A DNA stretch of 64,000 nt, from contig NZ_JACZCQ010000001.1 of NCBI RefSeq assembly GCF_014904705.1, positions 1 to 64,000 of the forward strand. The letters run 5' to 3'. The translations under genes were made by a program, and so were the position numbers. The notes under the pieces were generated by a model. It saw only the letters and a program-made list of their open reading frames with translations. It did no database searches and was not told where the DNA came from. This DNA comes from Nisaea sediminum (lineage in GTDB: Bacteria > Pseudomonadota > Alphaproteobacteria > Thalassobaculales > Thalassobaculaceae). Below, piece after piece: positions 51,390 through 60,468 of this stretch (position 1 is its first letter; the number at the start of each line of letters is the position of its first letter).

Positions 51390-51941
51390 ATGGCCGCGAT
51401 CGAGATCGTTCTGCCGGCGGTCGAAGCCGAGGACAGGGTGGTCGAAACGGCCGCCGGACGCTTCCGCGTCGCGGGCGTGAGGATCCCCGAAAAGCGGGTC
51501 ACCGCCGATCCAGAACTTCTGCGCGACCTGGTGAAGGTGGCGCGCGCGGCGGCGGCAAAGGCCCATGTGCCCTATTCGCATTTCCATGTCGGTGCCGCCG
51601 TGATCATGGCGGACGACCCGGAAGGACGGATCATCACCGGCGCCAACATCGAGAACGCCTCCTACGGCGCGACCGTCTGCGGCGAGCGCAACGCGCTGCA
51701 CGCGGCGGCGGCGAAAGGCTTTCGCAAGATCCGCTTCCTCGCCCTCTCGACGGCGGACAGTCTGGGCGGTCCGCTGCAAGAGCGCTCGCCCTGCGGCATC
51801 TGCCGGCAGGTGATGCGCGAGTTCATTGACAGGGACGAGTCCGGCGGAGCGGCTCTGATTCTGATCGATACCGGCGATGCGAATTTCACCGCCGATATTG
51901 TCGATATCGACCGGCTGCTGCCTTACGGTTTCCGGCTCTAG
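51390..51941 (+). CDS. cdd: Cytidine deaminase
   Basis: About 183 residues from the ATG at 51390. The zinc site is intact: ENASYGATVCGERNALHAA (Cys and catalytic Glu) and RSPCGICRQVMREF (PCxxC). KAHVPYSHFHVGAAVI precedes it. This is the tetrameric-type cytidine deaminase that converts (deoxy)cytidine to (deoxy)uridine in pyrimidine salvage. The family usually has ~130 residues; here an N-terminal extension of ~45 residues (VRIPEKRVTADPEL) is present, whose role is unclear. The stop overlaps that of the convergent RidA gene by four bases. Confidence 0.92.
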   Translation: MAAIEIVLPAVEAEDRVVETAAGRFRVAGVRIPEKRVTADPELLRDLVKVARAAAAKAHVPYSHFHVGAAVIMADDPEGRIITGANIENASYGATVCGERNALHAAAAKGFRKIRFLALSTADSLGGPLQERSPCGICRQVMREFIDRDESGGAALILIDTGDANFTADIVDIDRLLPYGFRL

Positions 51942-52321
51942 GCTGCGGCGATCGCCTCGATCTCGATCATCCAGCCGGGCTCCAGCGTCTCCGCGACGAT
52001 TGCGGTTGTCGGAATCCTTCTTCCGCCAAGGGCGGCGAGGCGGGCGTCCCTATTGGCTGCCGCATAGTCGGCACGCCTCAGATAGCTTGTCACTCGAATG
52101 ATATCGTCGAGGGTCATGTCCGCGGCGGCGAGAATGCGGGAGAGATTCTGCCAGACGAGTGTGAGCTGCTCCTCCAGAGTTTCCGGCGGCCGGAAGTCGG
52201 GAGTGAGGCCCATCGTTCCGGCGGTGAAGATCAGCTTCCGCATATCTTCGATTTGAATGCCGTGCGCGTAATCTCTCGCCGGATAAATGCCGTCGGTCGG
52301 TTCGATCAGTCGTGTTTTCAT
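51938..52321 (-). CDS. RidA (YjgF/YER057c/UK114) family protein
   Basis: About 127 residues from the ATG at 52321, with GGAGAT upstream. The sequence DMRKLIFTAGTMGL, EEQLTLVWQNLSRILAAADMTLDDIIRVTSYL (quoted in pieces) and GRRIPTTAIVAETLEPGWMIEIEAIA follows the RidA fold; RidA enzymes hydrolyse reactive enamines/imines made by PLP enzymes, the conserved Arg-like residue near the end being replaced or shifted here. It is divergent from an Lrp-type regulator with a short palindrome between the starts. A role in amino-acid catabolism under that regulator is likely. Confidence 0.87.
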   Translation of the reverse strand: MKTRLIEPTDGIYPARDYAHGIQIEDMRKLIFTAGTMGLTPDFRPPETLEEQLTLVWQNLSRILAAADMTLDDIIRVTSYLRRADYAAANRDARLAALGGRRIPTTAIVAETLEPGWMIEIEAIAAA

Positions 52322-52335
52322 GATTCGATCTCCAT

Positions 52336-52350
52336 TCAGGAATTTCCTGA
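52336..52350. promoter_or_regulatory. 15-bp palindrome, probable Lrp/AsnC operator
   Basis: TCAGGAATTTCCTGA at 52336-52350: 7-bp perfect inverted repeats around a single T, in the 69-base gap between the divergent ridA and Lrp-type genes. Lrp/AsnC sites are commonly such A/T-centred palindromes, so autoregulation and control of ridA are plausible. Confidence 0.55.
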
Positions 52351-52390
52351 TATGGTCGAATAATGTTGGGAAAAAGCGGAATTTAACTTG

Positions 52391-52921
52391 ATGAACGAAG
52401 AAACAGAAATCATTCAGAAGAAGAATATTCAGCATCGCGATCTTGACGTCCAGGACCGAAAGATCTTAAGCGCCCTGCTTGAGGATGCGCGGCAATCCTA
52501 CGCCGAGATCGGTAAGGGGATCGGGCTTTCCGCCCCGGCTGTGTTCGAGCGGGTGAAGCGGATGCGGGTGACAGGTGTCCTGACCGGTACCGCGGCGCGG
52601 GTGGATCCCGCTGCAGTGGGCAAACCGTTTTTGGCCTATGTGCATGTCGATGCCGACGGCTGGGGCAAGAGCCAGCGGATGATGCGTTTGCGGAAGTTTC
52701 CCGAAGTCGAGGAGATGCACTCGGTTGCGGGAGATACCTGCGTGATTCTGAAAGTCCGCACAGCGAGCGCGCAGGCAATGGAGCAGTTTCTCTCCCAGCT
52801 CTACGTCCTGCCGGGCGTGCGGGGAACGAGAAGCTTTGTCGTTCTTTCGACCTATCTCGAACGGCCGGTACAGGCGGAGGTGACAGAAGACTGGCCGGAT
52901 ATCCCTTTACCGCCGGAATAA
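52391..52921 (+). CDS. Lrp/AsnC-family transcriptional regulator
   Basis: About 176 residues from the ATG at 52391. The HTH region is DVQDRKILSALLEDARQSYAEIG followed by KGIGLSAPAVFERVKRMRVTGVL, with the C-terminal RAM ligand domain VGKPFLAYVHVDADG and EVEEMHSVAGDTCVILKVR. It has ~20 extra residues at the N-terminus compared with Lrp. It faces the RidA gene over a short palindrome and most likely controls it (inference). The C-terminal tail is Glu/Pro-rich. Confidence 0.88.
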   Translation: MNEETEIIQKKNIQHRDLDVQDRKILSALLEDARQSYAEIGKGIGLSAPAVFERVKRMRVTGVLTGTAARVDPAAVGKPFLAYVHVDADGWGKSQRMMRLRKFPEVEEMHSVAGDTCVILKVRTASAQAMEQFLSQLYVLPGVRGTRSFVVLSTYLERPVQAEVTEDWPDIPLPPE

Positions 52922-52945
52922 CAGCGCCCTTTCGATGCAGGTTCG

Positions 52946-53788
52946 TTACTGGAACAGCCCGAGGATCGTCTGCGGGCGCTGGTTGGCAAGGCCGAGGGTC
53001 TGGACGGCGAGCTGCTCCTGGACCTGAAGGGCGGTCAGCCGGGCGCTTTCGCGAGCCATGTTCGCATCGACGATATTGCCGAGGCCCTCGTCGACGGCAT
53101 CGCGTGTGCTCTCCAGAAAGGTCGTCTGCAGGTTCAGCGCCCTCGCGTCGGCACCGAGTTCCCCGAGAGCCGTCCCGATATCCGTCATCGCGGTTTCCCA
53201 GACGGTGAGCGCGTTCTGGGCGTTCGCAGGTGTGCTGATATCTTCGTTCACGAGCCGGGCATAGCTGACGTCGATGCGCTGACCGCGAACGGTCAGGGTA
53301 CTGCCGTCGATATTGGAGAGGACGTTGATGTCGTTCACCGTGCCGATCGCGAGATTGAACGGGATCGCGTCCTCGATCAGGATATTCTCGCCGTTGAAGG
53401 TGGAGTTCTCCAGGATCTGGCGCATCTGCGCGATCATGTCGCTGTAGTCGTTCTGCAGGATCTGCTGCTGAAGCGTCGTGTTTCCCTCGTTGGCGCCTTC
53501 GGTGATCTTCTTGCGGATGTCGATCATCAGGTTGGAGACGGCCGTCGCCCCGGCGATGCCGACCTGTGCCACGCCCTTGGCGTTGTTCAAACCCTTGATG
53601 ACGGCATCGATCGCGCGGAGGTCCGTCCGTATACCCTGGGCAATGGCAAAATTGGAGGCATCCTCAACCGCGCCGGTGACGCGGAGGCCAGTGGAGACAT
53701 GGTCTTGCACCCTGTCCTTCGCCATCTGGATGCCGGTCAGGTTTCTGAGCGCCGTCATCGCGGGTGGATTTGTGTGTATCGAAAGCAT
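52946..53788 (-). CDS. Flagellin
   Basis: A 280-residue flagellin from the ATG at 53788. The N-terminal D0/D1 region begins MLSIHTNPPAMTALRNLTG and continues VSTGLRVTGAVEDASNFAIA; the C-terminus ends SARLTALQVQEQLAVQTLGLANQRPQTILGLF (in part: ALQVQEQLAVQTLGLANQ), the conserved coiled D0 helix. The variable central domain is very short, so this is a minimal flagellin. It lies alone, away from other flagellar genes except fliG at 38373. A sigma-54-like promoter is visible just upstream. It could also be a lateral or minor filament protein. Confidence 0.92.
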   Translation of the reverse strand: MLSIHTNPPAMTALRNLTGIQMAKDRVQDHVSTGLRVTGAVEDASNFAIAQGIRTDLRAIDAVIKGLNNAKGVAQVGIAGATAVSNLMIDIRKKITEGANEGNTTLQQQILQNDYSDMIAQMRQILENSTFNGENILIEDAIPFNLAIGTVNDINVLSNIDGSTLTVRGQRIDVSYARLVNEDISTPANAQNALTVWETAMTDIGTALGELGADARALNLQTTFLESTRDAVDEGLGNIVDANMARESARLTALQVQEQLAVQTLGLANQRPQTILGLFQ

Positions 53789-53802
53789 CGCAGATCCATT
53801 GA

Positions 53803-53818
53803 AGCAAGATGCGTGCCG
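53803..53818 (-). promoter_or_regulatory. Sigma-54-like promoter of the flagellin gene
   Basis: On the minus strand CGGCACGCATCTTGCT matches the -24/-12 consensus TGGCAC-N5-TTGCW in all but the first base. The -12 element lies ~15 bases upstream of the flagellin ATG, which would place the transcript start about four bases before the codon. Sigma-54 control of flagellins is known in alphaproteobacteria; the near-leaderless arrangement makes the call tentative. Confidence 0.45.
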
Positions 53819-53905
53819 GTTTGAGGGTGTCTCTTCGGTTGCATCTGGAAACTTAATTTGCCTGAATGGCGCGCGACCGGATTCGGATCATCTTGGGGAC
53901 TGCAC

Positions 53906-54391
53906 ATGCCGGACAATGCCTCGCTGTTGGAAGGCGGCTGTACCTGCGGCGAGATCCGCTACCGTCTTGAGAGTGAGCCGCTTTTCGTCAATTGCTGTCA
54001 CTGCTCCTGGTGCCAGCGCGAGACCGGGTCGGCCTTCGTGTTGAACGCAATGATCGAGGCCGACCGGGTGACGCTCCTCAGAGGCGTGCCGGTGATGGTT
54101 CCGACGCCGTCGCTGAGTGGCAAGGGGCAAAAGATCTGGCGTTGCGAGATCTGCCGCGTCGCCCTCTGGAGCAACTATTCCGGGGCCGGCGACAAGGTAC
54201 ATTTCGTCCGGGTGGGCACCCTCGACGACCCGGGCGCCCTGCCGCCGGACGCGCATATCTTCACAACCACAAAGCTCCCGTGGGTGCGTCTTCCCGATGA
54301 TGTCCCGGTTTTTCAGGATTTCTACGATCCGGGGGAGACATGGCCGCAGGATACGCTTGATCGCATGCGGGCGCTTCGCCGCCAGGAATGA
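53906..54391 (+). CDS. GFA (glutathione-dependent formaldehyde-activating) family protein
   Basis: About 161 residues from the ATG at 53906. The zinc-binding motifs of the GFA/CENP-V fold are present: LLEGGCTCGEIRY (CxC), NCCHCSWCQRETG (CCxxCxxC) and RCEICRVALWSNY. GFA itself condenses glutathione with formaldehyde; most family members have unknown roles. The gene is divergent from flagellin and runs into the cupin gene 10 bases later. Confidence 0.85.
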   Translation: MPDNASLLEGGCTCGEIRYRLESEPLFVNCCHCSWCQRETGSAFVLNAMIEADRVTLLRGVPVMVPTPSLSGKGQKIWRCEICRVALWSNYSGAGDKVHFVRVGTLDDPGALPPDAHIFTTTKLPWVRLPDDVPVFQDFYDPGETWPQDTLDRMRALRRQE

Positions 54392-54401
54392 GGAGACAGG
54401 G

Positions 54402-54824
54402 ATGACGGATCGCAAACCGGTCGTGCTCGCCCCGCATGGGGGGCGCGGCTACGAGATGGGGCGCATCAGCGCGCTGTTCAAAGCCGACGGTGCGGAGACC
54501 GGAGACCGCTATTCCATATCCGAATGGTGGCTGGAGGCGAACACGACCGGGCCGGGCGCCCATGTCCACGAGGACGGCGATGACGTGTTTTTCGTTCTGG
54601 AAGGCACAATGAGCTTTCTCGTCGGCGAGGCTTGGCAGGACGCACCGGCCGGCTCGTTCATCCTCGTTCCGGCCGGTGTGCGGCACGATTTCGAGAACCG
54701 TCGCAATGCCCGCGCGGGACTGCTGAACTTCTCGATCCCGGGCGGATTCGAGCCGAACATGCCCTCGATCGTCGACTGGTTCCGCGAGAACCCGCCGGGC
54801 GATGCCCGTCCGCCCGAGGTCTGA
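54402..54824 (+). CDS. Cupin-domain protein
   Basis: A 140-residue protein starting with the ATG at 54402 (AGGAG five bases upstream). The cupin motif 1 is GPGAHVHEDGDDVFFVLEG, a GX5HXH-like metal site with His-x-His and Glu, and motif 2 is GSFILVPAGVRHDFEN (PXGXXH). Small single-cupin proteins bind a metal and either bind or isomerise a small molecule; no enzyme is inferable. It follows the GFA gene in what looks like a two-gene operon and ends three bases before the convergent bcp gene. Confidence 0.85.
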   Translation: MTDRKPVVLAPHGGRGYEMGRISALFKADGAETGDRYSISEWWLEANTTGPGAHVHEDGDDVFFVLEGTMSFLVGEAWQDAPAGSFILVPAGVRHDFENRRNARAGLLNFSIPGGFEPNMPSIVDWFRENPPGDARPPEV

Positions 54825-54827
54825 GCT

Positions 54828-55289
54828 TCAGAGCGCCTTCGCCGCCGCGAGGACTTCGTCCGCGTGGCCCGGAACCTTCACCTTGCGCCAGACGTGGCGG
54901 ACCTTGCCGTCGCCATCGATCAGGAAGGTGGCGCGCTCGATGCCCATGTATTTCTTGCCGTACATGTTCTTCTCGACCCAGACGCCATAGCGCTCGCAGA
55001 CGTCGCTGTCTTCGTCGGATGCCAGGGTGAAGGGCAGGTCGTATTTCGCCTTGAACTTGTCGTGCTTGGCAGCGGAATCCTTGGAGACGCCGATGATCTC
55101 GGCATCCACGCCGGAAAAGTCCGGCATCGCATCGCGGAACGCGCAGGCTTCCTTGGTGCAGCCGGGGGTGTCGTCCTTCGGGTAGAAATAGAGGACGACT
55201 TTCTTTCCCTTCAGATCGGCGAGCGAGACGGTCCCGCCACCATCCGTGGCCATGTTGAAATCAGGTGCCTTATCGCCGACATCGGCCAT
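54828..55289 (-). CDS. bcp: Peroxiredoxin, Bcp/PrxQ type
   Basis: About 153 residues from the ATG at 55289, with GGAG upstream; the reading frame runs further upstream but those codons look non-coding. The active site is YFYPKDDTPGCTKEACAFRD, peroxidatic Cys44 and resolving Cys49 five residues later, the atypical two-Cys arrangement of Bcp. ERYGVWVEKNMYG and TFLIDGDGKVRHVWRKVKV complete the thioredoxin-like fold. It reduces peroxides using thioredoxin. It is a single gene convergent with the cupin gene. Confidence 0.94.
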   Translation of the reverse strand: MADVGDKAPDFNMATDGGGTVSLADLKGKKVVLYFYPKDDTPGCTKEACAFRDAMPDFSGVDAEIIGVSKDSAAKHDKFKAKYDLPFTLASDEDSDVCERYGVWVEKNMYGKKYMGIERATFLIDGDGKVRHVWRKVKVPGHADEVLAAAKAL

Positions 55290-55365
55290 GAAACTTCTCC
55301 GGATTGTGGATTGCAGTAAGGACAGGAGGCAATCTGGCGCGCTTGGGCCCACCGTCAAGAGAAGG

Positions 55366-57285
55366 TCAGGCGGAGGTCCCCTCGCTGAGGATCAGATCTA
55401 TGAACGGGGCGGCGAATTTCTCCAGTTTGGCCTGCCCGACGCCGTGGATCGAGGCGAAGCTTTCCTTGCAGGTCGGGCGCTTGGCCGCCATGTCGGCGAG
55501 GCTGCGGTCGGTAAAGACGACATAGGCCGGCACGTTGCCTTCGCGCGCGATTTCGGAGCGGAGCTGTTTCAGCGCCTTGAAGAGCCGCAATTCCGGGCCG
55601 CTCATGGATTCGGTCGGCGCGGCGGTCGAGCGCGCGGTCTTCGCTTTGCGCTCGCGGCGCAGACTGTCCTGACGGTAGCGGAATTCCACCTCGCCGCCGA
55701 GCAGGGCCTTCCCCTTGGTGCTGACCGAGAGGCCGCCGAAACCCTGGATGTCGAGATCGAGGAAACCGCCCGAGACCAGTTGCCGGATCAGGGACTGCCA
55801 GTCCTTCGCCCCGTGCGCGGTGCCGGCGCCGTAGGTCGAGACCTTGTCATGTCCGAACTTGCGGATGCGTTCGGTGTTTCCGCCGCGGAGCACGTCGACG
55901 ATGTGAACGGTGCCGAAGCGCTCCCCGGTCTCCTGGATCGTCTTCAGGGCCAACTTGGCGTCCTCGGTGCCGTCCGCCGTTTCCGCCGGATTGAGGCAGG
56001 CATCGCAATTGCCGCAGGGCTCCGACTCCTCGCCGAAATAGCGTAGCAGCGACTGGCGCCGGCATTCCGCAGCCTCGCAATAGGCGATCAGCGCATCGAG
56101 GCGCTTATGCTCGCGCCGCCGGCGGTCGCCCTCCTCATGCTCCTGATCGATGAACATCCGGCGCATGCGGATATCGTCGAGCCCGTAGAGCATCAGCGCG
56201 TGCGCGGGCGCCCCGTCGCGCCCGGCGCGGCCGAATTCCTGATAATAAGCCTCGACGCTGCCCGGCATGTCGGTGTGCAGCACGAAGCGCACGTCCGGCT
56301 TGTCGATCCCCATGCCGAAGGCGATGGTCGCGACCATGATAACCGCGCTCTCCGACATGAAGAGGTCCTGGTTGCGGTCGCGTTCTTCCTTGTCCATGCC
56401 GGCATGGTAGGGAAGGGCATTGTAGCCTTTCGCGCGAAGGAAACCGGCGATTTCCTCGGTCTTCTTGCGGGAGAGACAATAGACAACGCCGCTTTCGCCC
56501 GCATGGGCCTCCAGGAAGTCCAGAACCTGTGCCTTCCAGTCGGCGCGCAAAGCGACGTCGAGGCGGATGTTCGGGCGGTCGAAGCCATGCACGAAGATCT
56601 CGGCCTTCCCGGCAAACAGTTTCTCCGCGATGTCGAGGCGGGTGACCTGGTCCGCCGTCGCCGTGAAGGCGGCGATCGGGACATTCGGGAAGACGGTCCG
56701 CAGGCGGGCGAGATCGTCATATTCCGGGCGGAAGGAGGCGCCCCATTGCGAGATGCAGTGCGCCTCGTCGACCACGAGAAGCGAAAGCGGCAGCTTCGAG
56801 ATCGCCGCCAGCATGCGGTCCGTCATCAGCCGCTCCGGCGAGAGATAGAGCAGGTCGAGCTCTCCCGAGGCGACCTTGTGCCAGACCGCGACATTCGCCG
56901 CCCGGTCCTTGGCCGAATTGATGGTATCGGCGCGCACCCCGGCCAGTTTCAGGGCTGCCACTTGGTCCTGCATCAGCGCGACGAGGGGAGAGACCACTAC
57001 GGTCAGGCCGCCGCGCACGAGCGCCGGAAGCTGGAAACAGAGCGACTTCCCGGAGCCGGTCGGCATCACCGCGAGGGCGTTGCTGCCGCCAAGGATCGCA
57101 TCCACCACAGGCTCCTGTCCCGGCCGGAAGCCGTCGAACCCGAAAACATCTTTCAGAATGCGGTATTTTTCGCTTTCCGGGTCCGGGCGGACGGCATGCA
57201 TCATCGGAGTGTAGGTCCAAGTCTGGTGGGGTTCGGCTTGGCCGACGTCAAGATCTGGTGTTCTTGGTACAGGAGGCACCGTCAT
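55366..57285 (-). CDS. recQ: ATP-dependent DNA helicase RecQ
   Basis: A 639-residue SF2 helicase of usual length. FGFDGFRPGQEPVVDAIL is the RecQ-specific motif 0, AVMPTGSGKSLCFQLPAL Walker A, LLVVDEAHCISQWG the DEAH box followed by the aromatic-rich RecQ loop, and TGRAGRDG-like EFGRAGRDGAPAHAL motif VI. The RecQ zinc-binding region has CRRQSLLRYFGEES and CGNCDACLNP, and the C-terminal HRDC domain ends the protein. The start ATG at 57285 follows GGTTGCGGG. It lies 19 bases downstream of glnE on the same strand, so probably shares its transcript. Confidence 0.95.
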   Translation of the reverse strand: MTVPPVPRTPDLDVGQAEPHQTWTYTPMMHAVRPDPESEKYRILKDVFGFDGFRPGQEPVVDAILGGSNALAVMPTGSGKSLCFQLPALVRGGLTVVVSPLVALMQDQVAALKLAGVRADTINSAKDRAANVAVWHKVASGELDLLYLSPERLMTDRMLAAISKLPLSLLVVDEAHCISQWGASFRPEYDDLARLRTVFPNVPIAAFTATADQVTRLDIAEKLFAGKAEIFVHGFDRPNIRLDVALRADWKAQVLDFLEAHAGESGVVYCLSRKKTEEIAGFLRAKGYNALPYHAGMDKEERDRNQDLFMSESAVIMVATIAFGMGIDKPDVRFVLHTDMPGSVEAYYQEFGRAGRDGAPAHALMLYGLDDIRMRRMFIDQEHEEGDRRRREHKRLDALIAYCEAAECRRQSLLRYFGEESEPCGNCDACLNPAETADGTEDAKLALKTIQETGERFGTVHIVDVLRGGNTERIRKFGHDKVSTYGAGTAHGAKDWQSLIRQLVSGGFLDLDIQGFGGLSVSTKGKALLGGEVEFRYRQDSLRRERKAKTARSTAAPTESMSGPELRLFKALKQLRSEIAREGNVPAYVVFTDRSLADMAAKRPTCKESFASIHGVGQAKLEKFAAPFIDLILSEGTSA

Positions 57286-57304
57286 CCCGCAACCGTCCCT
57301 CCGT

Positions 57305-60301
57305 TCACTCCGCGGAATCCGCGTCCACCGGCGGAAGAGCGGCGGCGGGCTCCTCGATCACGGTCCTGAAGGCGTCGCGCACCTCGGCCCCGCGCTTCTC
57401 GATGATTCTGTCCAGATCCTCGAACGCGTTTACGCCGGCCGACATGGAGAGCCGCGCCTTCAAGGCGGCCGGCGCGGTCTCCGGATCGAAGCTTTCGTCG
57501 ACGGTCAGCCGGAGAATCCACTGGATCGCACGCCAGAGCCGGGTGGTGCCGGCGAGCTTGTCGGCAAGGTCCCGCTCAAGGAGCTTCGCGTCGCCCAAGC
57601 GGTCGAAAACGTCCGCCGTGTTGCCGGTCAGCAGCTCCGGGTGCTCCCGGCAGTGCTTCAGGAGGAGATACTGAGCCATGAATTCGAGGTCCACCAGACC
57701 GCCGCGCCAATGCTTGATCTTCCAATGGGAGGCGCTGGAATGTTCCTTTGCGATCCGCTCTCGCATGTCCGCCACGTCACGGAGCAGCTTTTCCTGGTCT
57801 CGTTCCTCGGTAAGCAGGTCCGCGAAGAGCCATTCGAGCTTGGCGGTCAGCTCCTGTGAGGCCGAGACCACACGGGCGCGGGTGAGCGCCATGCGTTCCC
57901 ATGTCCAGGCTTCCTCGCGGTGATATTTCTCGAAACCCTCGAGGCTCGGCACCATTGTGCCCTTGTTGCCGCTCGGGCGTAGACGCAGATCGACCTCGAA
58001 CAGGCCGCCTTCCGCCGTCTGGGCGGTCAGCGCCGCAAGCAGGCGCTGGCCGAGGCGGGTGAAATATGTGCTGGCAGGTAGCGGTTTCTCTCCGTCCGAC
58101 TCGGCATCGAAAGGCGCGTCGTAGAGGAACACCAGATCGAGGTCGGAGCCGGCGGAGATCTCCCTCGCCCCGAGCTTGCCGTAGGCGATGACGGCGAGCG
58201 CCGGGAGCGTGCAGCCGGGAATGCGTCCGTGTCGGAGCGCGAACTCCGCTTCGACCCGTGGCAGCAGCGCCCGGATCCCCACATCGACGATATCGGAGAG
58301 GCATTCGGCCGCGCGGGTTGCAGGTACCCGTCCCTGCAGGACCTGAATGCCGACCAGAAAGCGCTGGTCGTTGATCCAGCGCCGCGCGATGTCTAGCACG
58401 TCCTCATAATAGCGGGCGCCCGCGAGATCGCGCTCGAGTTCCGCCTCCAGGCTGTCCCGGTCGCCGAGCTTGGCGGACGGATCGTGGGTCAGCACGCCTT
58501 CGAAGAGGGATGGATGATGGCCGAGCTGGCGCGCCAGCGAGGGCGCCATGCCCATGATGTCCGCCAGCATCTCAAGCAGCGGAGGGTTTGCCTGGAAGAG
58601 GGAGAAGAGCTGCACGCCCGCGGGCAGGCCCTCCAGAAACCGGTCGAACCGGCGGAATGCGGTGTCCGGCTCGGGCGCCTTTCCGAAGGAGGTGAGCAGC
58701 GCCGGGACGATCTCGGTCAGGATCTGACGCGAGCGCTCGCTTCTTGTCGCCCGGTAGCGTCCGTGATGCCAGGTGCGGATCCTGGTGGCGACGAATTCCG
58801 GGTCCGCGAAGCCAAGGGATTCAAGGGTTTTCAGCGTCTCGGGATCGCTCTCGACCCCGGTGAAGACCAGGCTGCCCGCATCCTCGACATCGGAGGAGAG
58901 AGGAGCGCTTTCCTCGAACAGGTTGCGGTAATGATGCGCCACGGTTGAGAGCTGGTGGATCAGCTCGCGGCGGAAGCGGTCGACCTCCTCGATGCCAAGG
59001 AAGCCGGAGATCTTTGTGAGGCCGTCCGTGGTTTCGGGGAGCGAGTGGGTTTGCGCGTCGTTCACCATCTGCAGTCTGTGCTCGACCGTGCGCAGGAAGC
59101 GGTAGGCATCCATCATCGCCTTGGCGACATCCGCCTTGACGCGGCCGAGATCGACCAGGGCCTGCATGGCGTCGGCGGTCTTCTTGCCGCGCAGGCGGGC
59201 GTCCCGCCCGCCCCATATCAGCTGCTGGGTCTGCACGAAGAACTCGATCTCGCGGATCCCGCCGCGGCCGAGCTTCACGTTGTGACCCTCGACCTTGATC
59301 TTGCTGCCGCCCTTATGCGCGGCGATCTGGCGCTTGATCGAGTGGATGTCCTCGATCGCGGCAAAATCGAGATGCTTGCGCCAGACGAAAGGCCGTATCA
59401 GCGAGAGAAACATCGCCGCCGCCTTCATGTCGCAGCCAATCGGGCGCGCCTTGATCATGGCTGCGCGTTCCCAGTTCTGGCCGAGGCTTTCGTAATAGAT
59501 TTCCGCTGCCGCGACCGAGACGGCTATCGGTGTCGCGCTGGCATCCGGCCGCAGGCGCAGGTCGGTGCGGAAGACATAGCCGTCGGGCGTCCGCTCCTCC
59601 AGGAGCCGGACAACCAGCCGCGTCATGGTGACGAAATGCTTCTGCAGTTCCTCGACCCCGGCATAGGCCGGCAGCTCGTTGTCGTAGAACACGATCAGGT
59701 CGATATCGCTGGAATAGTTGAGCTCCTTCGCGCCGAGCTTGCCCATGCCGAGGCAGATCAGCCCGGAGCCGTCGAGGATGTCGCCCGGCCCGTCCGCGTC
59801 GAGCGGCAGCCTCCCGGCACGCGCCTCTATTCCGAGCGCGTGGCGCCAGGCCGCCGCGATGGCGATGTCGGCAAGCTCGCTCAGCGCGCCCGTGACCCGT
59901 TCCAGCGGCCAGACCCGGGTGATGTCGGCGATCGCCGTCGTCAGGGAATAATGCCGCTTGAGGACCCGCAGGGCCGACATCAGAGCGGTGGTGTCCATGG
60001 CGAGAGGATCCAGTGCCGCCGCACGCTCTTGCAGCCGGACTTCCATCGCATCCGGACCGTTTTCCAGAAGGTCCGCGGCGAATTCGATATCCCGAATCAT
60101 GAGACGGGTGAGGTAGGGACTGTTTGCGAACAGCCCTTGTAACAGCGGCGTGCCATTCCGATGTTCGGCGAGTGCCGCAATGCGCGTGGCGAGAGCGTCT
60201 TCGCCCGTCAGCCCGGGCTGCTCGCACCAGCGCTCAAGCCCTATGCGGGCGGCCTCGCTGTCGGTGACCGTCGGAAAATAAGTGATTTGGTCCAGAAACA
60301 C
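57305..60301 (-). CDS. glnE: Bifunctional glutamine synthetase adenylyltransferase/adenylyl-removing enzyme
   Basis: About 998 residues from a GTG at 60301 with GGGGG just upstream; a longer TTG start at 60370 has no ribosome-binding site. Two nucleotidyltransferase domains are visible: an N-terminal adenylyl-removing half with GKLGAKELNYSSDIDLIVFYD and a C-terminal adenylylating half with GKLGAREISAGSDLDLVFLYD, each supplying the catalytic Asp pair. GlnE adenylylates and deadenylylates glutamine synthetase under PII control, adjusting nitrogen assimilation. Length is normal for the family (~950-1000). It diverges from the AsmA-like gene and precedes recQ. Confidence 0.95.
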   Translation of the reverse strand: MFLDQITYFPTVTDSEAARIGLERWCEQPGLTGEDALATRIAALAEHRNGTPLLQGLFANSPYLTRLMIRDIEFAADLLENGPDAMEVRLQERAAALDPLAMDTTALMSALRVLKRHYSLTTAIADITRVWPLERVTGALSELADIAIAAAWRHALGIEARAGRLPLDADGPGDILDGSGLICLGMGKLGAKELNYSSDIDLIVFYDNELPAYAGVEELQKHFVTMTRLVVRLLEERTPDGYVFRTDLRLRPDASATPIAVSVAAAEIYYESLGQNWERAAMIKARPIGCDMKAAAMFLSLIRPFVWRKHLDFAAIEDIHSIKRQIAAHKGGSKIKVEGHNVKLGRGGIREIEFFVQTQQLIWGGRDARLRGKKTADAMQALVDLGRVKADVAKAMMDAYRFLRTVEHRLQMVNDAQTHSLPETTDGLTKISGFLGIEEVDRFRRELIHQLSTVAHHYRNLFEESAPLSSDVEDAGSLVFTGVESDPETLKTLESLGFADPEFVATRIRTWHHGRYRATRSERSRQILTEIVPALLTSFGKAPEPDTAFRRFDRFLEGLPAGVQLFSLFQANPPLLEMLADIMGMAPSLARQLGHHPSLFEGVLTHDPSAKLGDRDSLEAELERDLAGARYYEDVLDIARRWINDQRFLVGIQVLQGRVPATRAAECLSDIVDVGIRALLPRVEAEFALRHGRIPGCTLPALAVIAYGKLGAREISAGSDLDLVFLYDAPFDAESDGEKPLPASTYFTRLGQRLLAALTAQTAEGGLFEVDLRLRPSGNKGTMVPSLEGFEKYHREEAWTWERMALTRARVVSASQELTAKLEWLFADLLTEERDQEKLLRDVADMRERIAKEHSSASHWKIKHWRGGLVDLEFMAQYLLLKHCREHPELLTGNTADVFDRLGDAKLLERDLADKLAGTTRLWRAIQWILRLTVDESFDPETAPAALKARLSMSAGVNAFEDLDRIIEKRGAEVRDAFRTVIEEPAAALPPVDADSAE

Positions 60302-60468
60302 CGGTGCCCCCGCTGCAGTATTATCCGACGGAGGGTGCGCACCGGGACCGCCCGCGTCAACCGGGACCAACCGCGCTGTTCCGAGGATGTTCCGGCGTCG
60401 CCTCTTTGGCGTCGCGCGGTCCGGCGCCCTATGTTAAGCGGAATGACCCCGAGCCAAGAGTGCCCCGC

